The notes beneath the pieces are model-generated. The model had not been told where the DNA came from, made no database searches, and was given only the letters and a program-made list of their open reading frames with translations. A DNA stretch of 64,000 nt from Hyphomonas sp. (lineage in GTDB: Bacteria > Pseudomonadota > Alphaproteobacteria > Caulobacterales > Hyphomonadaceae). The position numbers and the translations under genes are program-made. Below, piece by piece: positions 15,626 to 25,265 of the stretch. Within the stretch, counting starts at the first letter, position 1; each line of letters starts with the position of its first letter. The stretch lies in contig NZ_JALHLS010000001.1 in the NCBI RefSeq assembly GCF_022844445.1, forward strand, positions 434,001 through 498,000. Direction: 5' to 3'.

Positions 15626-16768
15626 TCAAGCGTCCATGACGCGGATCAGCTCTGCAAATGCGAGCACGACATGGTAGCCGGTGGAGGCGGGCATGTCGGT
15701 TGCGAGAACTGTGCCGTCGGCGGCGAAATGGTCGATCCAGCCGCCGTCTTCGGTGAGGTAGTCATCCATCAGCACATCAAAGCTGCGGCAGGCGGCAGCG
15801 GCGTAGCGGGCATCGCCGCGCTGTTCGTACATGGCGAGATGCGCCTTCAGCGCCTCGGTCTGCGGCCAGGTGCGGCGGGAAGGATCATGCGGCGCGCCCG
15901 CGCGCGTCACTTCCTGCACCGCGCGGCCCGCGTCATCGAGGGTCGAGACGGCGAAGGCGTAAAGGCGCTGCGCGGCATCGGGCAGGGGCTTGCTCGCGAG
16001 ACGCGACCAGGTGTGGAGCAACCAGACCCATTCGAACTGGTGGCCCGGCTCGACAATGAGAGCTGCATCGCCGTCCGGCGGTGACCAGTCGGCTTTGAAC
16101 GTCTCGCCGAGGAGGCCGCCGCCGCCGGCGGTAAAGCGGCTCTCGAACAGGCCGACGATTTCGGAGGCGCGGGCGAAATGGCCTCCGTCCGGATCTGCGC
16201 GGTGCAGCGCCAGGCAGGCTTCCAGAAGGTGCATGTGCGGGTTCTGCAGGCGGGTTGCGGGCGCGGGCAGTGTTTCGGCATAGCCGCCGTGGACCCTGTC
16301 GCGCGCCAGCCGATCGAGCGCGCCGAGGATGGCCCCCGCGGCGGTGAGGAGTGGCGCAGCGGGCGCTGGCCCGCGCGCCGCTTCGGCCAGCGCATAGAGG
16401 ACGAAGGCGGTGTCGTAGAGATCGGCCGCGGCATCAGCGAAACCGCTGCCGTCGGCGCGCAGGATCCTGCCGGGCAGGCCATTTGGCGCAATTGCCGCGC
16501 CGGTGAGGACAGCGACGCCAGACTGGACGAGGCGGGCAGCGGTGTCGCGCTTCCAGCCGAGCCGCCAGGCTTCGGTAAAGACGTAGGTCTGGCGGGCCTG
16601 TACGCGCACGCGGGTACCCTCGCGGGCCAGCTCGTCATGATTGAGCGACAGGACTTCCGGGAAGTATCCCGCCGGCGTCAGGCCATGTTCCGCCCAGAGC
16701 GGGAAACAGCTTTCTGAGAGCCAGGAGCGCGCTTCCTTGGCACGTCGCTTGAGAGCGCTTGTCGTCAT
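15626..16768 (-). CDS. AGE family sugar epimerase/isomerase
   Basis: 380 residues from the ATG at 16768; the frame continues upstream to 16891 without a better ribosome site. The alpha/alpha-barrel family of N-acylglucosamine 2-epimerases and mannose isomerases is recognised from RVQARQTYVFTEAWRLGW near residue 55, MHLLEACLALH in the middle, PGHQFEWVWLLHTW and WPQTEALKAHLAMYE, including the conserved His and Glu/Trp residues. It probably isomerises mannose/fructose-type sugars; exact substrate unclear. It may supply the nearby glycosyltransferases. Confidence 0.85.
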   Translation of the reverse strand: MTTSALKRRAKEARSWLSESCFPLWAEHGLTPAGYFPEVLSLNHDELAREGTRVRVQARQTYVFTEAWRLGWKRDTAARLVQSGVAVLTGAAIAPNGLPGRILRADGSGFADAAADLYDTAFVLYALAEAARGPAPAAPLLTAAGAILGALDRLARDRVHGGYAETLPAPATRLQNPHMHLLEACLALHRADPDGGHFARASEIVGLFESRFTAGGGGLLGETFKADWSPPDGDAALIVEPGHQFEWVWLLHTWSRLASKPLPDAAQRLYAFAVSTLDDAGRAVQEVTRAGAPHDPSRRTWPQTEALKAHLAMYEQRGDARYAAAACRSFDVLMDDYLTEDGGWIDHFAADGTVLATDMPASTGYHVVLAFAELIRVMDA

Positions 16769-16889
16769 CTTGTGCCAGGTCTCCCGAAGGCAGGCGGCGC
16801 GGTGCAAATGGCTCGCCAATCGGCCCGAGACCCTGCTAACAGGAGCGTCCGGCCTTGGCCAGCCGGGCCAGAACCGCGGAAGGACAATC

Positions 16890-17471
16890 ATGCCCGATCG
16901 GATTTTCTTTCCACTCGCCGGCCTGCTGATACTGGTGATGGTTTACCTGGGAATCCAGCCGGGCATCGGCCAGCTACCGACCGGGCCGGTGGCGGGCGAC
17001 GGGGTCAATTATGACCGGCTCGTGATCGACGGGACCTATCTCAACAAGGTGATCGCGGGGGGTGAGGCGCGCACAAAACTGCTGCGCACGCAGGATCGCG
17101 GCTATGTGTTGCAGGTCGACGCGGCAAAGGACGCTCTGGATGTCGAGCCGGAACTGGGTCCGCACTTCCGGCTGGCGCCTGATATAGAGACTCAGATGTC
17201 CGGGCGCACGATCCGCGTGACCGTGCGGGCGCGGCCGGCGGGGCAGCAGCCCGCGGCGCAGATCCAGGTGAACTATTCGGCCGGGCGTGTGGGCCAGTCC
17301 GGCTGGAGGGTGTTCGACCTGAAAAAAGGGTCTGCCGAATACAGTTTCGAATATGCGGTGCCGGTCATGTCCGGGGAGCAGGGGGTCGACTATATCGGCG
17401 TGCGTCCCGTGGTGACCGAAGGACGGCGCGGCGTGCTGGTCGACGCCGTGATCGTCGAACGGCTGTCCTGA
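16890..17471 (+). CDS. Membrane-anchored protein of unknown function
   Basis: 193 residues beginning at the ATG at 16890, with GGAAGGA upstream. Residues about 5-22 form a hydrophobic anchor (FFPLAGLLILVMVYLGIQP), and the rest is a predicted beta-rich periplasmic domain (about residues 40-193) with alternating charged and hydrophobic residues. I do not recognise the family. Followed 66 bases later by the prolyl oligopeptidase gene on the same strand. Confidence 0.6.
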   Translation: MPDRIFFPLAGLLILVMVYLGIQPGIGQLPTGPVAGDGVNYDRLVIDGTYLNKVIAGGEARTKLLRTQDRGYVLQVDAAKDALDVEPELGPHFRLAPDIETQMSGRTIRVTVRARPAGQQPAAQIQVNYSAGRVGQSGWRVFDLKKGSAEYSFEYAVPVMSGEQGVDYIGVRPVVTEGRRGVLVDAVIVERLS

Positions 17472-17537
17472 GCGGTTTGCCTATCACGCCGGGCCTGCCT
17501 AATTACACGTGAGCAGAGATTGCGAGGAGACGCCGCG

Positions 17538-19703
17538 ATGCGTTCGATCATCACCCTTTTCAGCGCGGCCGTTCTGGCGGCCTGTGCCAACAGCCCCGTT
17601 CCGGAGACCCAAGTGACCGCCGATCCCGCCGCGAAGACTGTCCCGTTTGATGCCGCCACCCATCTCTGGCTCGAAGAGGTGGAAGGCACCGAGGCGCTCG
17701 CCTGGGTGACGGCGCAGAACACGCGCACGCTGGCAGAGCTGGAAGCTGATCCCCGCTATGCCGGCTTCGAGAAGGCGGCGCTGGACGTGCTGAACTCGAG
17801 CGAGCGGATTCCGTACGGCTCGGTGCGCGACGGCTTCGTCTACAATTTCTGGCAGGACGACGTGAACGTGCGCGGGCTTTGGCGCCGCACGCCGGTCGCA
17901 TCCTACAAGACGGACGCACCGGCCTGGGAGACGATCCTCGACTTCGACAAGCTGGCCTCAGACGAAGGCAAGAACTGGGTTTTCAAGGGCGCGGACTGTT
18001 TCCGTCCGAAGTCAGGCGCGAAGTATAGTTGCCTCCTGTCGCTGTCAGACGGCGGCAAGGACGCGGTGGTCAACCGCGAATTCGACATCGATACGAAATC
18101 CTTCGTGGGCGGCGGGTTCGTGACGCCGGAGGCGAAGCAGGGCCTGGCCTGGGCAGGTGCCGACACGCTGCTGATCGCGACCGACTGGGGCGCGGGCACG
18201 CTGACGGAGTCGGGCTATCCCTTCGTGGTGAAGCGCTGGGCGCGCGGCACGGCCCTGGAGAGCGCAGCCGAAGTGCTGCGCGGCAAGGTCACGGATGTCG
18301 GCGTATGGCCGATGGTGATGAAGCTGGAAGATGGCCGCGTGCTGCAGGGCGCGGTGCAGGCTGAGACTTTCTTCACATCGAAGTATTTCTGGCTGCCGGA
18401 CGGGGAGAGCACGGCCGTACAATGGCCGATCCCGCTGAAATCCTCGCCGAAGGGTATCTACAAGGGCCAGTTCCTGTTCTCGCTGGAGCAGGACTGGACG
18501 CCGGACGGGCAGGACGCCTTCAAGGCGGGCGACCTCGTCGCCTTCGAGCTTGAAAAGTTCCTCAGCACACGGACACTTCCACCGGTGAGCTTGGTCTTCC
18601 GCCCGACGGAAACGCAGGCGGTAGACGGCGTGGCGGTGGCCAAGGGCGCTGCGCTGCTGGCGATCAGCGACAATGTGGTGGGTAAGGTGTTGCGGCTTGA
18701 GCCCTCCGTCGGCGGATGGACGACCACGCCGGTCAACCTGCCGGGCGCGGGCCAGGTGTCGATCGCGTTCTCGGATGAGGACGAGACGGCGGTGTTCCTG
18801 AACTATGAGGATTTCCTGACGCCGTCCTCGCTGCTGGACTATGACATCGCGACCGGCGCAGTGACGAGCCTCAAGAGCCTGCCGGCGAAGTTCGACACCA
18901 CCGGCCTCAAGGTCGAGCAGTTTTTCGCGACCTCGAAGGACGGCACGCGGGTTCCCTACTTCATCATCCACCGCGCAGACATGAAGCTCGATGGCACGAC
19001 GCCGACCCTGCTCTATGGCTATGGCGGGTTCCAGGTGTCTATGACGCCGGCCTACAGCGCCGTGATGGGCCGCAACTGGCTGGAGCAAGGCGGCGCCTAT
19101 GTGATGGCGAACATCCGCGGCGGCGGCGAGTTCGGGCCGAACTGGCACCAGGCGGGCCTGAAGCTGAACCGCCAGCGCATCTATGACGACTTCATCGCGG
19201 TCGGCGAAGATCTCGTGGCGCGCAAGGTCACCGCGCCGGAGCATCTCGGCATCATGGGCGGCTCAAACGGCGGCCTCCTGATGGGCGTGATGCTGAACCA
19301 GCGGCCGGACCTCTGGAACGCCGTGGTCGTGCAGGTGCCGCTACTCGACATGCTGCGCTATCACCTGCTGCTGGCGGGCGCGTCCTGGGTCGATGAATAT
19401 GGCTCGCCGGAGGTGCCGGAAGAGCGCGCCTTCCTGGAGACGATTTCGCCCTACCAGAACTTTGATCCGTCGAAGGCCTATCCGGTGCCCTTCTTCGTGA
19501 CCTCGACGAAGGACGACCGCGTGCACCCCGGCCATGCCCGCAAGCTGGCCAAACGCTTTGAGGAAGCCGGCCTGCCGTTCTACTATTTCGAGAATATGGA
19601 CGGCGGCCATGCCGCAGCGGCGGACCAGACCGCGCGGGCGAAGCGCTCGGCGCTGGAATACACCTACCTCGCGCGGCAGCTATTTTCGACGGCGGGGGAG
19701 TAG
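17538..19703 (+). CDS. Prolyl oligopeptidase family (S9A) lipoprotein
   Basis: 721 residues. The N-terminus carries a lipobox (LAAC, then NSP), so it is exported and lipid-anchored. An N-terminal beta-propeller region precedes the alpha/beta hydrolase domain (about residues 440-721): nucleophile MGGSNGGLLMG, Asp in TSTKDDRVHPGH and His in DGGHAAA make the triad. YGYGGF and NIRGGGEFG are family hallmarks. It cleaves short peptides after proline, probably in the periplasm for nutrient peptides. Start at 17538 because GAGGAGA lies just upstream. Confidence 0.93.
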   Translation: MRSIITLFSAAVLAACANSPVPETQVTADPAAKTVPFDAATHLWLEEVEGTEALAWVTAQNTRTLAELEADPRYAGFEKAALDVLNSSERIPYGSVRDGFVYNFWQDDVNVRGLWRRTPVASYKTDAPAWETILDFDKLASDEGKNWVFKGADCFRPKSGAKYSCLLSLSDGGKDAVVNREFDIDTKSFVGGGFVTPEAKQGLAWAGADTLLIATDWGAGTLTESGYPFVVKRWARGTALESAAEVLRGKVTDVGVWPMVMKLEDGRVLQGAVQAETFFTSKYFWLPDGESTAVQWPIPLKSSPKGIYKGQFLFSLEQDWTPDGQDAFKAGDLVAFELEKFLSTRTLPPVSLVFRPTETQAVDGVAVAKGAALLAISDNVVGKVLRLEPSVGGWTTTPVNLPGAGQVSIAFSDEDETAVFLNYEDFLTPSSLLDYDIATGAVTSLKSLPAKFDTTGLKVEQFFATSKDGTRVPYFIIHRADMKLDGTTPTLLYGYGGFQVSMTPAYSAVMGRNWLEQGGAYVMANIRGGGEFGPNWHQAGLKLNRQRIYDDFIAVGEDLVARKVTAPEHLGIMGGSNGGLLMGVMLNQRPDLWNAVVVQVPLLDMLRYHLLLAGASWVDEYGSPEVPEERAFLETISPYQNFDPSKAYPVPFFVTSTKDDRVHPGHARKLAKRFEEAGLPFYYFENMDGGHAAAADQTARAKRSALEYTYLARQLFSTAGE

Positions 19704-19843
19704 GGTCTGGACACGATTAGAGTGGCGGCTTTTGGCGGACTTTTTCAACATAATCGGCTATTTCCCGTCGTTCGAGATTCGCATCGCCCCGCTCCCCGCC
19801 GGTGTGAATTGTCCGGCCCCGGCGAATGTGGCACTCTGCTGAC

Positions 19844-20434
19844 ATGAGACTGGACGCGCCCGGCCTGACCGTTGCCGATGTTCGGCTGGACCTCCTGTCG
19901 GAGGCACACCGGGTCGCACTGGCGGCGTCGGGCGCTGTGGAGGCGATGTGGGACTGGATGCCCGTCATCCCCACCGGCACCAATTTCGATGCCTATTTCG
20001 ACCACACGCTCGCCGATGCGAAGGATGGCCGCTCGATCCCGTTTGCCGTGACGCGGGTGTCTGACGGCGCGTTTGCAGGCGTCGCGGCCTACCTGGAAGT
20101 CTCGCGCACCCACCGGCGCCTCAGGATCGGTTACCAGTGGCACCCGGAGGTGATGCGCAGCGGCGTCGTGCCAGCGGCCACCGCCCTTGCCCTGATCGGC
20201 CGGGCAAAGGCCTGCCGTATCCGCCGCATCGAATACATGATCGATGAGGAGAATGTCGCGGCGATCAAGTCGGTCGAGCGGATCGGTGCGGCCCGGGAAG
20301 GGGTCCTGCGCAGCCATATGCGGGCCGCAAAGGGCACATGGGCGAATATGGCCTTGTATTCTTTGGTGGATTCGGAGATCCGGACCGCCATGATCCTGCT
20401 GCAGGAAAGGGTCCGGGCGCTGCAGATTGCTTGA
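19844..20434 (+). CDS. GNAT family N-acetyltransferase (RimJ/RimL-like)
   Basis: 196 residues. RIGYQWHPEVMRSGV is the acetyl-CoA pyrophosphate-binding region; RIEYMIDEENVAAIKSVERIGAAREGVLR is the family block, quoted here in parts (EENVAAIKSVERIGA, then REGVLR), which ends acetyltransferases of the RimJ/L kind. Target unknown: ribosomal protein, amino acid or drug. No clear Shine-Dalgarno; the ATG at 19826 is an alternative start. Confidence 0.83.
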   Translation: MRLDAPGLTVADVRLDLLSEAHRVALAASGAVEAMWDWMPVIPTGTNFDAYFDHTLADAKDGRSIPFAVTRVSDGAFAGVAAYLEVSRTHRRLRIGYQWHPEVMRSGVVPAATALALIGRAKACRIRRIEYMIDEENVAAIKSVERIGAAREGVLRSHMRAAKGTWANMALYSLVDSEIRTAMILLQERVRALQIA

Positions 20435-20602
20435 CCTATGGAAAAGGTCATGCTTTAGGCCCGCCCACATCTCGCGCATTGAAGAAGCGCGCCCTGACCA
20501 GCACATGTTCCTAGGGGAACGGGAGGCGGCGGGGCCCCCTGCCTGGCGAAGTCTCGCTCGGCGGGGATTTTCTGCTTTGTGTCCGATGAGGAGAAATTTG
20601 CG

Positions 20603-22108
20603 ATGTTCGACGCCCTGAGCGAACGCCTTGGAAGTATCTTTGACGGCCTGACCGGGCGCGGTGCGCTGTCGGATAAGGACGTGAACGAAGCGCTGCGCGA
20701 AATCCGCGTCGCGCTGCTCGAGGCGGACGTCGCGCTGCCGGTGGTGAAGGACTTCATCGACAAGGTGCGGACACGCGCTGTCGGCGAAGAGGTTATCCGT
20801 TCGGTGCGCCCCGGCCAGCAGGTCATCAAGATCGTCTATGACGCCCTCGTCGAAATGCTCGGCGCGGACGAAGAGGAATCCCACCTTCGCGTCGACGTGC
20901 CCCCGGCAGTCGTGATGATGGCAGGCCTCCAGGGCTCGGGTAAAACGACCACGACCGGCAAGATTGCCAAGCGCCTCGCCGACCGCGGCAAGAAGCGCGT
21001 GCTGCTCGCCTCGCTGGACGTGCGCCGCCCGGCGGCGATGGAGCAGCTCGCGATCCTCGCGCAGCAGGCCGGGCCGAATGTCAGCTCACTGCCGATCATC
21101 GCCGGCCAACTGCCGGCAGACATCGCGCGCCGCGCTGTGCAGGCCGCCAAGATCGGCGGCTATGACGTTCTCTTCCTCGATACTGCAGGCCGCACCTCGA
21201 TCGACGAGCAGATGATGAGTGAGGCGGCCGAGATCGCCGCCATCGCCAATCCCTCGGAAGTGCTGCTGGTCGCCGATGCGCTGACCGGCCAGGACGCCGT
21301 CGAGACCGCCCGTCGCTTCCACGAACGCCTGCCGCTGACCGGACTCGTCCTGACACGGATGGACGGCGACGGACGCGGCGGCGCCGCGCTCTCGATGCGC
21401 GCCGTCACCGGCCTGCCGATCAAGTTCCTCGGCGTCGGCGAGAAGCTTGACGGGCTCGACAATTTCGACGCCAAGCGCGTGGCAGGCCGCATCCTCGGAC
21501 AGGGCGACATCGTCAGCCTCGTCGAGAAAGCCGCCGAGCAGATGGACGCGGAAAAAGCCGAGCGGATGGCCGCGAAGCTGAAGAAAGGCGAATTCGATCT
21601 AGACGATCTGGCTGAACAATTGCGCCAGATGCAGCGCATGGGCGGCATGAGCGGCATCATGGGCATGATGCCGGGCGTACGCAAAGCCAAGGAAGCGATG
21701 GCGAACATCGACGACCGCATGCTGAAGCGCCAGGAGGCGATCATCCTCTCGATGACGAAGGCGGAGCGGCGCAAGCCGGCGCTGCTGAACGCCTCGCGCC
21801 GCAAGCGCATCGCGGCGGGCGCGGGCGTCGAAGTGTCGGACGTCAACAAGCTGCTGAAGATGCACCTGCAGATGTCCACCATGATGAAACAGATGCGCAC
21901 CAAAGGCGGCATGAAGAACATGCTCGGCATGGCGCAGCAGGCGGGCCTGAAGCCGGCAGACCTCGCCAAGATGGGCGGCATGGGCGGCGGCGGAATGCCA
22001 GGCGGCCTGCCGGGTGGTCTGCCCGGTATGGGCGGACCCTCTGCAGGCGGACTACCCGGCCTCGGCGGCGGCACGCTGCCCGGCCTTCCCGGGAGCAAGA
22101 AGAAATGA
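20603..22108 (+). CDS. ffh: Signal recognition particle protein Ffh (SRP54)
   Basis: GTPase that binds signal peptides on ribosomes and, with FtsY and 4.5S RNA, targets proteins to the membrane. N-terminal helical bundle, then G domain with GLQGSGKTTT (P loop), DTAGR and LTRMDGDGRGG, then a Met-rich M domain (GGMSGIMGMMPG and later repeats) for the RNA and signal peptide. A Gly/Pro-rich tail ends it. 501 residues. The start at 20603 has GAGGAGA eight bases upstream. First gene of the ffh-chorismate mutase-rpsP unit. Confidence 0.97.
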   Translation: MFDALSERLGSIFDGLTGRGALSDKDVNEALREIRVALLEADVALPVVKDFIDKVRTRAVGEEVIRSVRPGQQVIKIVYDALVEMLGADEEESHLRVDVPPAVVMMAGLQGSGKTTTTGKIAKRLADRGKKRVLLASLDVRRPAAMEQLAILAQQAGPNVSSLPIIAGQLPADIARRAVQAAKIGGYDVLFLDTAGRTSIDEQMMSEAAEIAAIANPSEVLLVADALTGQDAVETARRFHERLPLTGLVLTRMDGDGRGGAALSMRAVTGLPIKFLGVGEKLDGLDNFDAKRVAGRILGQGDIVSLVEKAAEQMDAEKAERMAAKLKKGEFDLDDLAEQLRQMQRMGGMSGIMGMMPGVRKAKEAMANIDDRMLKRQEAIILSMTKAERRKPALLNASRRKRIAAGAGVEVSDVNKLLKMHLQMSTMMKQMRTKGGMKNMLGMAQQAGLKPADLAKMGGMGGGGMPGGLPGGLPGMGGPSAGGLPGLGGGTLPGLPGSKKK

Positions 22109-22416
22109 CCAACCCTGATCAGACCCTCGCCCTGTTCCAGCTGAACCAGCTGCGCAGCTCGATCGACAACATGGACTCGATCCTGATCCACACGCTCGCC
22201 GAGCGCTTCAAGCTGACCCAGCAGGTCGGCAAGCTGAAGGCGCTGCACAATATGCCGCCAGCGGACAAATCCCGCGAGGCCCAGCAGATCGAGCGCCTGA
22301 CTCGGCTCGCCCATGAATCCGGGCTCGACCCGGCCTTCGCCGAGAAATTCCTTACTTTCATCGTGGCGGAAGTCATCCGCCATCATGAGCAGATCCGCGG
22401 CCGCGAGGCCGAGTAA
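22105..22416 (+). CDS. Chorismate mutase (AroQ class)
   Basis: 103-residue all-helical enzyme converting chorismate to prephenate, the entry to phenylalanine and tyrosine. [30 protein letters not shown] and the C-terminal [13 protein letters not shown] carry the charged residues typical of AroQ-type active sites. The ATG overlaps the ffh stop (ATGA), so it is translationally coupled. Chorismate mutase at this spot between ffh and rpsP is a known alphaproteobacterial arrangement. Confidence 0.88.
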   Translation: MTNPDQTLALFQLNQLRSSIDNMDSILIHTLAERFKLTQQVGKLKALHNMPPADKSREAQQIERLTRLAHESGLDPAFAEKFLTFIVAEVIRHHEQIRGREAE

Positions 22417-22459
22417 CACCGAACAAGAACCCCGAGAGACAATTCAACAGGAGATCTCC

Positions 22460-22861
22460 ATGTCACTCAAAATCCGGCTCGCCCGTGGCGGCTCGAAAAA
22501 ACGCCCCTTCTACTCGATCGTCGTGGCCGACGCCCGCGCGCCGCGCGACGGCCGCTTCATCGAGAAGATCGGCACCTATGATCCGCGCCTCGCCAAAGAT
22601 TCGGGCGACCGCGTGAAGGTCGATGCGGCGAAAGCCGCCGACTGGATCAAGAAAGGCGCCCAGCCGACCGACCGCGTCGCGCGCTTCCTGTCGAAAGTCG
22701 AAGTTGACGGCAAACCGGTGGCCACCTGGACCAACGGCAACAACCCGAACAAGGCAGAGCCCGGCAAGAAAGCCCAGGAGCGCGCGAAGGAGCGCGCCGG
22801 CAAAGCCGCTGCCCGCGCCGCTGCTGCGGCCGCTCCGGCTGAAGCTGCCGACGCCGAGTAA
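22460..22861 (+). CDS. rpsP: 30S ribosomal protein S16
   Basis: Ribosomal protein S16 that stabilises 16S rRNA folding. The start [18 protein letters not shown] and [22 protein letters not shown] are diagnostic. Length is 133 residues, against about 80 in E. coli, because of a C-terminal Lys/Ala/Glu-rich extension. AGGAG lies six bases before the ATG. Transcript ends at a strong terminator directly after. Confidence 0.97.
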   Translation: MSLKIRLARGGSKKRPFYSIVVADARAPRDGRFIEKIGTYDPRLAKDSGDRVKVDAAKAADWIKKGAQPTDRVARFLSKVEVDGKPVATWTNGNNPNKAEPGKKAQERAKERAGKAAARAAAAAAPAEAADAE

Positions 22862-22892
22862 GCCCGCACGGGCGGCCTCAATGGCTGAAACG

Positions 22893-22925
22893 AAAAGGCC
22901 GGCGCTTTCGGGCGCCGGCCTTTTT
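22893..22925 (+). terminator. Rho-independent terminator after rpsP
   Basis: Stem AAGGCCGGCGC/GCGCCGGCCTT (GC-rich, about 11 pairs) followed by TTTTT. It separates rpsP from the crystallin genes and rimM, so the usual rpsP-rimM-trmD-rplS transcript is broken here. Confidence 0.92.
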
Positions 22926-23009
22926 CTTGCGCCGCAGCACAAGTTGGTGGGAACGGATCGCGATGTGGTTCGTTGGGGAGTTAATGTTCCTCAACCGGAG
23001 GCGTCGCCC

Positions 23010-23654
23010 GTGACCCATCGTTCCAGACTTCTCGCCGGCGCCGCCTGTGTGGCCGCGCTTCTCGTGCCTGCCTGCGCCTCCGATGGCTACGGGCTGGGGT
23101 ATCCTGACCGGGATGCGGTAATACTGTACGACGGCGAAAACCACACCGGCACGGCCGTTCCGGTGAATGGGCCGGTGGCGGATCTGGTGCCACTCCGATT
23201 CAATGATGCGGCCTCTTCGGTCGTGATCTACTCCGGCAGCTGGGAAGTGTGCGAGAATGCGGACTTCGGTGGCCGCTGTGAGGTCTTGACCGGCAGCGTG
23301 ACAAGCCTGCGCGGCATCCGACTGAATGACGCAATCTCCTCGATCCGGCCAGCCGGCGGCTCTGTCTATCCGCCGGTCGGCGGCGGCTATGGTTCAATCA
23401 CCCTGTTCTCCAGCGATGGCCTGCGCGGCGAGGCGCTGACGATTGATCGCAACGAACCGGACCTCGCCCGCGCCGGATTCAACGACCGCGCCCGCAGCAT
23501 CGATGTGCGCGGCGGCGCGTGGGAAGTGTGCGTCGACGGCGATTATCGCGGCCGTTGCGCCACGATTGACCGGCCGGTGGCAGACCTGCGCGACATCGGC
23601 CTGTCGGGCAACATTTCCTCAGTGCGCCTGCTGGACAGACCGCGCGGCTATTGA
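23010..23654 (+). CDS. Beta/gamma-crystallin lipoprotein, two domains
   Basis: 214 residues starting at GTG (GGAGG seven bases upstream). Signal peptide with lipid Cys about residue 22 (LVPAC). Domain 1 (about 36-114) holds two Greek-key motifs with NDAASS (65-70) and NDAISS (106-111), an exact match to the microbial crystallin calcium clamp (N/D-N/D-x-x-S/T-S). Domain 2 (about 129-208) repeats this less exactly, NDRARS (158-163) and SGNISS. Cys pairs (81/90, 174/183) suggest disulfides. It probably binds calcium at the cell envelope; role unknown. Confidence 0.85.
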   Translation: MTHRSRLLAGAACVAALLVPACASDGYGLGYPDRDAVILYDGENHTGTAVPVNGPVADLVPLRFNDAASSVVIYSGSWEVCENADFGGRCEVLTGSVTSLRGIRLNDAISSIRPAGGSVYPPVGGGYGSITLFSSDGLRGEALTIDRNEPDLARAGFNDRARSIDVRGGAWEVCVDGDYRGRCATIDRPVADLRDIGLSGNISSVRLLDRPRGY

Positions 23655-23737
23655 GGCTGAACGGCGGCCAACGGGCCGGGCATTGGCCATTCAGGTGAAG
23701 CAAGGCAAAGGAGTCTCCGAAATCTGGAGACGTCTTC

Positions 23738-24619
23738 ATGCCCCGCGCCTTCCTCCCCCGCTCCGTTCTGGTCGCCGCGCTCGCCTTGGTCGCGGCCGCC
23801 CCCTTTGCCGCCGCGCAGAAGGATGACTACGAGGCCTCGCGCCGCAGCCCGCTGCCGTCAGGCCCGGCGTCCATCGTTCTGTATTCCGACACGAACCTGC
23901 GCGGCACGTCGGTGGAGCTGACTGCCGACCAGTACCGCCTGGCCGCGGTCGGCTTCAACGACAAGGCCCGCAGTGTCGAAGTCAAGGGCGGCGTCTGGCT
24001 GCTCTGCGCCGACGCGAACCTCAAGGGCAACTGCGAATACATCGACCGCACGGTGCGCAATCTCGGCGAGATCGGCCTGTCGGCAAAAATCTCCTCGGCG
24101 CAGGTGACCGCCTACGACAAGGGCCCGCGCAGCTATGACATCGCCTTCTTCGCCGAGACGGATTTCCGGGGGCCCTTCCTCGGCTTCGACTATGGCGAAG
24201 CCAGCCTCGACCAGTTCCGCTTCAATGACACGGCCGGCTCGGTCCTCGTCAATCGCGGCGACTGGCTCGTCTGCGCTGACAACGACTATCGCGGGCAGTG
24301 CGAGTTCCTGGACGCCTCGGTCAGCGACCTCGGCAGCGTCTACCTGAACAACAAGATTTCCTCCTTCCGCAAGTATGACGTGCGCCGGGAGGGGCCCTGG
24401 TTCAGGCCGGTCGACCCGGTCTACCCGCCGCCCGGCGGCGGCCCCGGCGCCGGCGGCGTGCGCGGTGAGGAGACAATGTTCTTCCCTGCGCCGACCTATC
24501 GCGGCGCGCGCATTGCCAACCGCGACGGCGCCGCCACCCGCTTCTGCCAGGACCAGGGTTTCGACGAGGCCGTGTATAAAGCACCGGCAAGTGTTCTCTC
24601 GGACGTCCTCTGCCGCTAA
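23738..24619 (+). CDS. Secreted beta/gamma-crystallin protein
   Basis: 293 residues; signal peptide cut at about AAA/QK. Two crystallin domains: the first with NDKARS and SAKISS, the second with NDTAGS and NNKISS; NNKISS fits the calcium motif exactly. WLLCADANLKGNC and WLVCADNDYRGQC mirror the paralogue upstream. A Pro/Gly linker then leads to a C-terminal stretch of about 60 residues with two Cys. The stop lies 10 bases before rimM, so it probably shares the rimM transcript. Confidence 0.85.
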   Translation: MPRAFLPRSVLVAALALVAAAPFAAAQKDDYEASRRSPLPSGPASIVLYSDTNLRGTSVELTADQYRLAAVGFNDKARSVEVKGGVWLLCADANLKGNCEYIDRTVRNLGEIGLSAKISSAQVTAYDKGPRSYDIAFFAETDFRGPFLGFDYGEASLDQFRFNDTAGSVLVNRGDWLVCADNDYRGQCEFLDASVSDLGSVYLNNKISSFRKYDVRREGPWFRPVDPVYPPPGGGPGAGGVRGEETMFFPAPTYRGARIANRDGAATRFCQDQGFDEAVYKAPASVLSDVLCR

Positions 24620-24629
24620 AGAGCGGCTC

Positions 24630-25187
24630 ATGACCAAGACCGGCAAAGACAAACTGATCGCTGTGGGCGTCCTTAGGGGCGCCCATGGTGTGCGCGGCGA
24701 AGTCCGCGTGAAGAGCTATACCGCCGATCCGGAAGCGCTGTTCACCTACGGCCCGCTACTGGACGAGGCCGGCGCGGTGTTGCTCACGCCGAAGTCTGCC
24801 CGGCCGGGCAAGGACCATTTCATCGTCCGCACGAAGGAAAACCTCCAGAAGGAAGAGTGGGACGCCCAGCGCGGCAAGCTGGTCTACGTGCCCCGCGCGC
24901 GCCTGCCGGCGGCGGAGGAAGACGAGTTCTATATTGAGGATCTTGCCGGGCTGGACGTCTATTCCGGCGGGGAGTCGCCTGCCGGGCGAGTGCGTTCGGT
25001 ACAGAATTTCGGCTCCGGCGACCTGCTGGAAGTGGAGATTCAGGGTGCGGTCGCGACCGTCTTCGTGCCCTTCACGCTGGCAGATGTGCCGGTGGTGGAC
25101 ATCGCCGCGCGCCGCGTCGTGATCCCGGAACTCGCCATGTGGAGCGACCCCGGCAACGAGACGCCCTCGGGCGATACCGACGAATAG
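24630..25187 (+). CDS. rimM: Ribosome maturation factor RimM
   Basis: Assists late folding of the 30S subunit head. 185 residues: N-terminal RimM barrel with GVLRGAHGVRGEVRVKSY, then a PRC-barrel with DEFYIEDLAGLDVY and LLEVEIQG. Usually next to rpsP and trmD; here it lies between crystallin genes. Its transcript must start upstream of the crystallin genes or within them, since a terminator follows rpsP. Confidence 0.94.
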   Translation: MTKTGKDKLIAVGVLRGAHGVRGEVRVKSYTADPEALFTYGPLLDEAGAVLLTPKSARPGKDHFIVRTKENLQKEEWDAQRGKLVYVPRARLPAAEEDEFYIEDLAGLDVYSGGESPAGRVRSVQNFGSGDLLEVEIQGAVATVFVPFTLADVPVVDIAARRVVIPELAMWSDPGNETPSGDTDE

Positions 25188-25265
25188 CAGTTACAGGCAC
25201 GCATGTTGCGTGCGGTTCATATCGCCCGTGGCATTTTGCAGGTGTAATGGACGAAAGGGTCCCAC

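Noticed and set aside
20435-20602. 4.5S RNA gene upstream of ffh
   Set aside because: The conserved SRP RNA tip (GGTCAGG...GGAAGGAAGCA) cannot be found in this gap.
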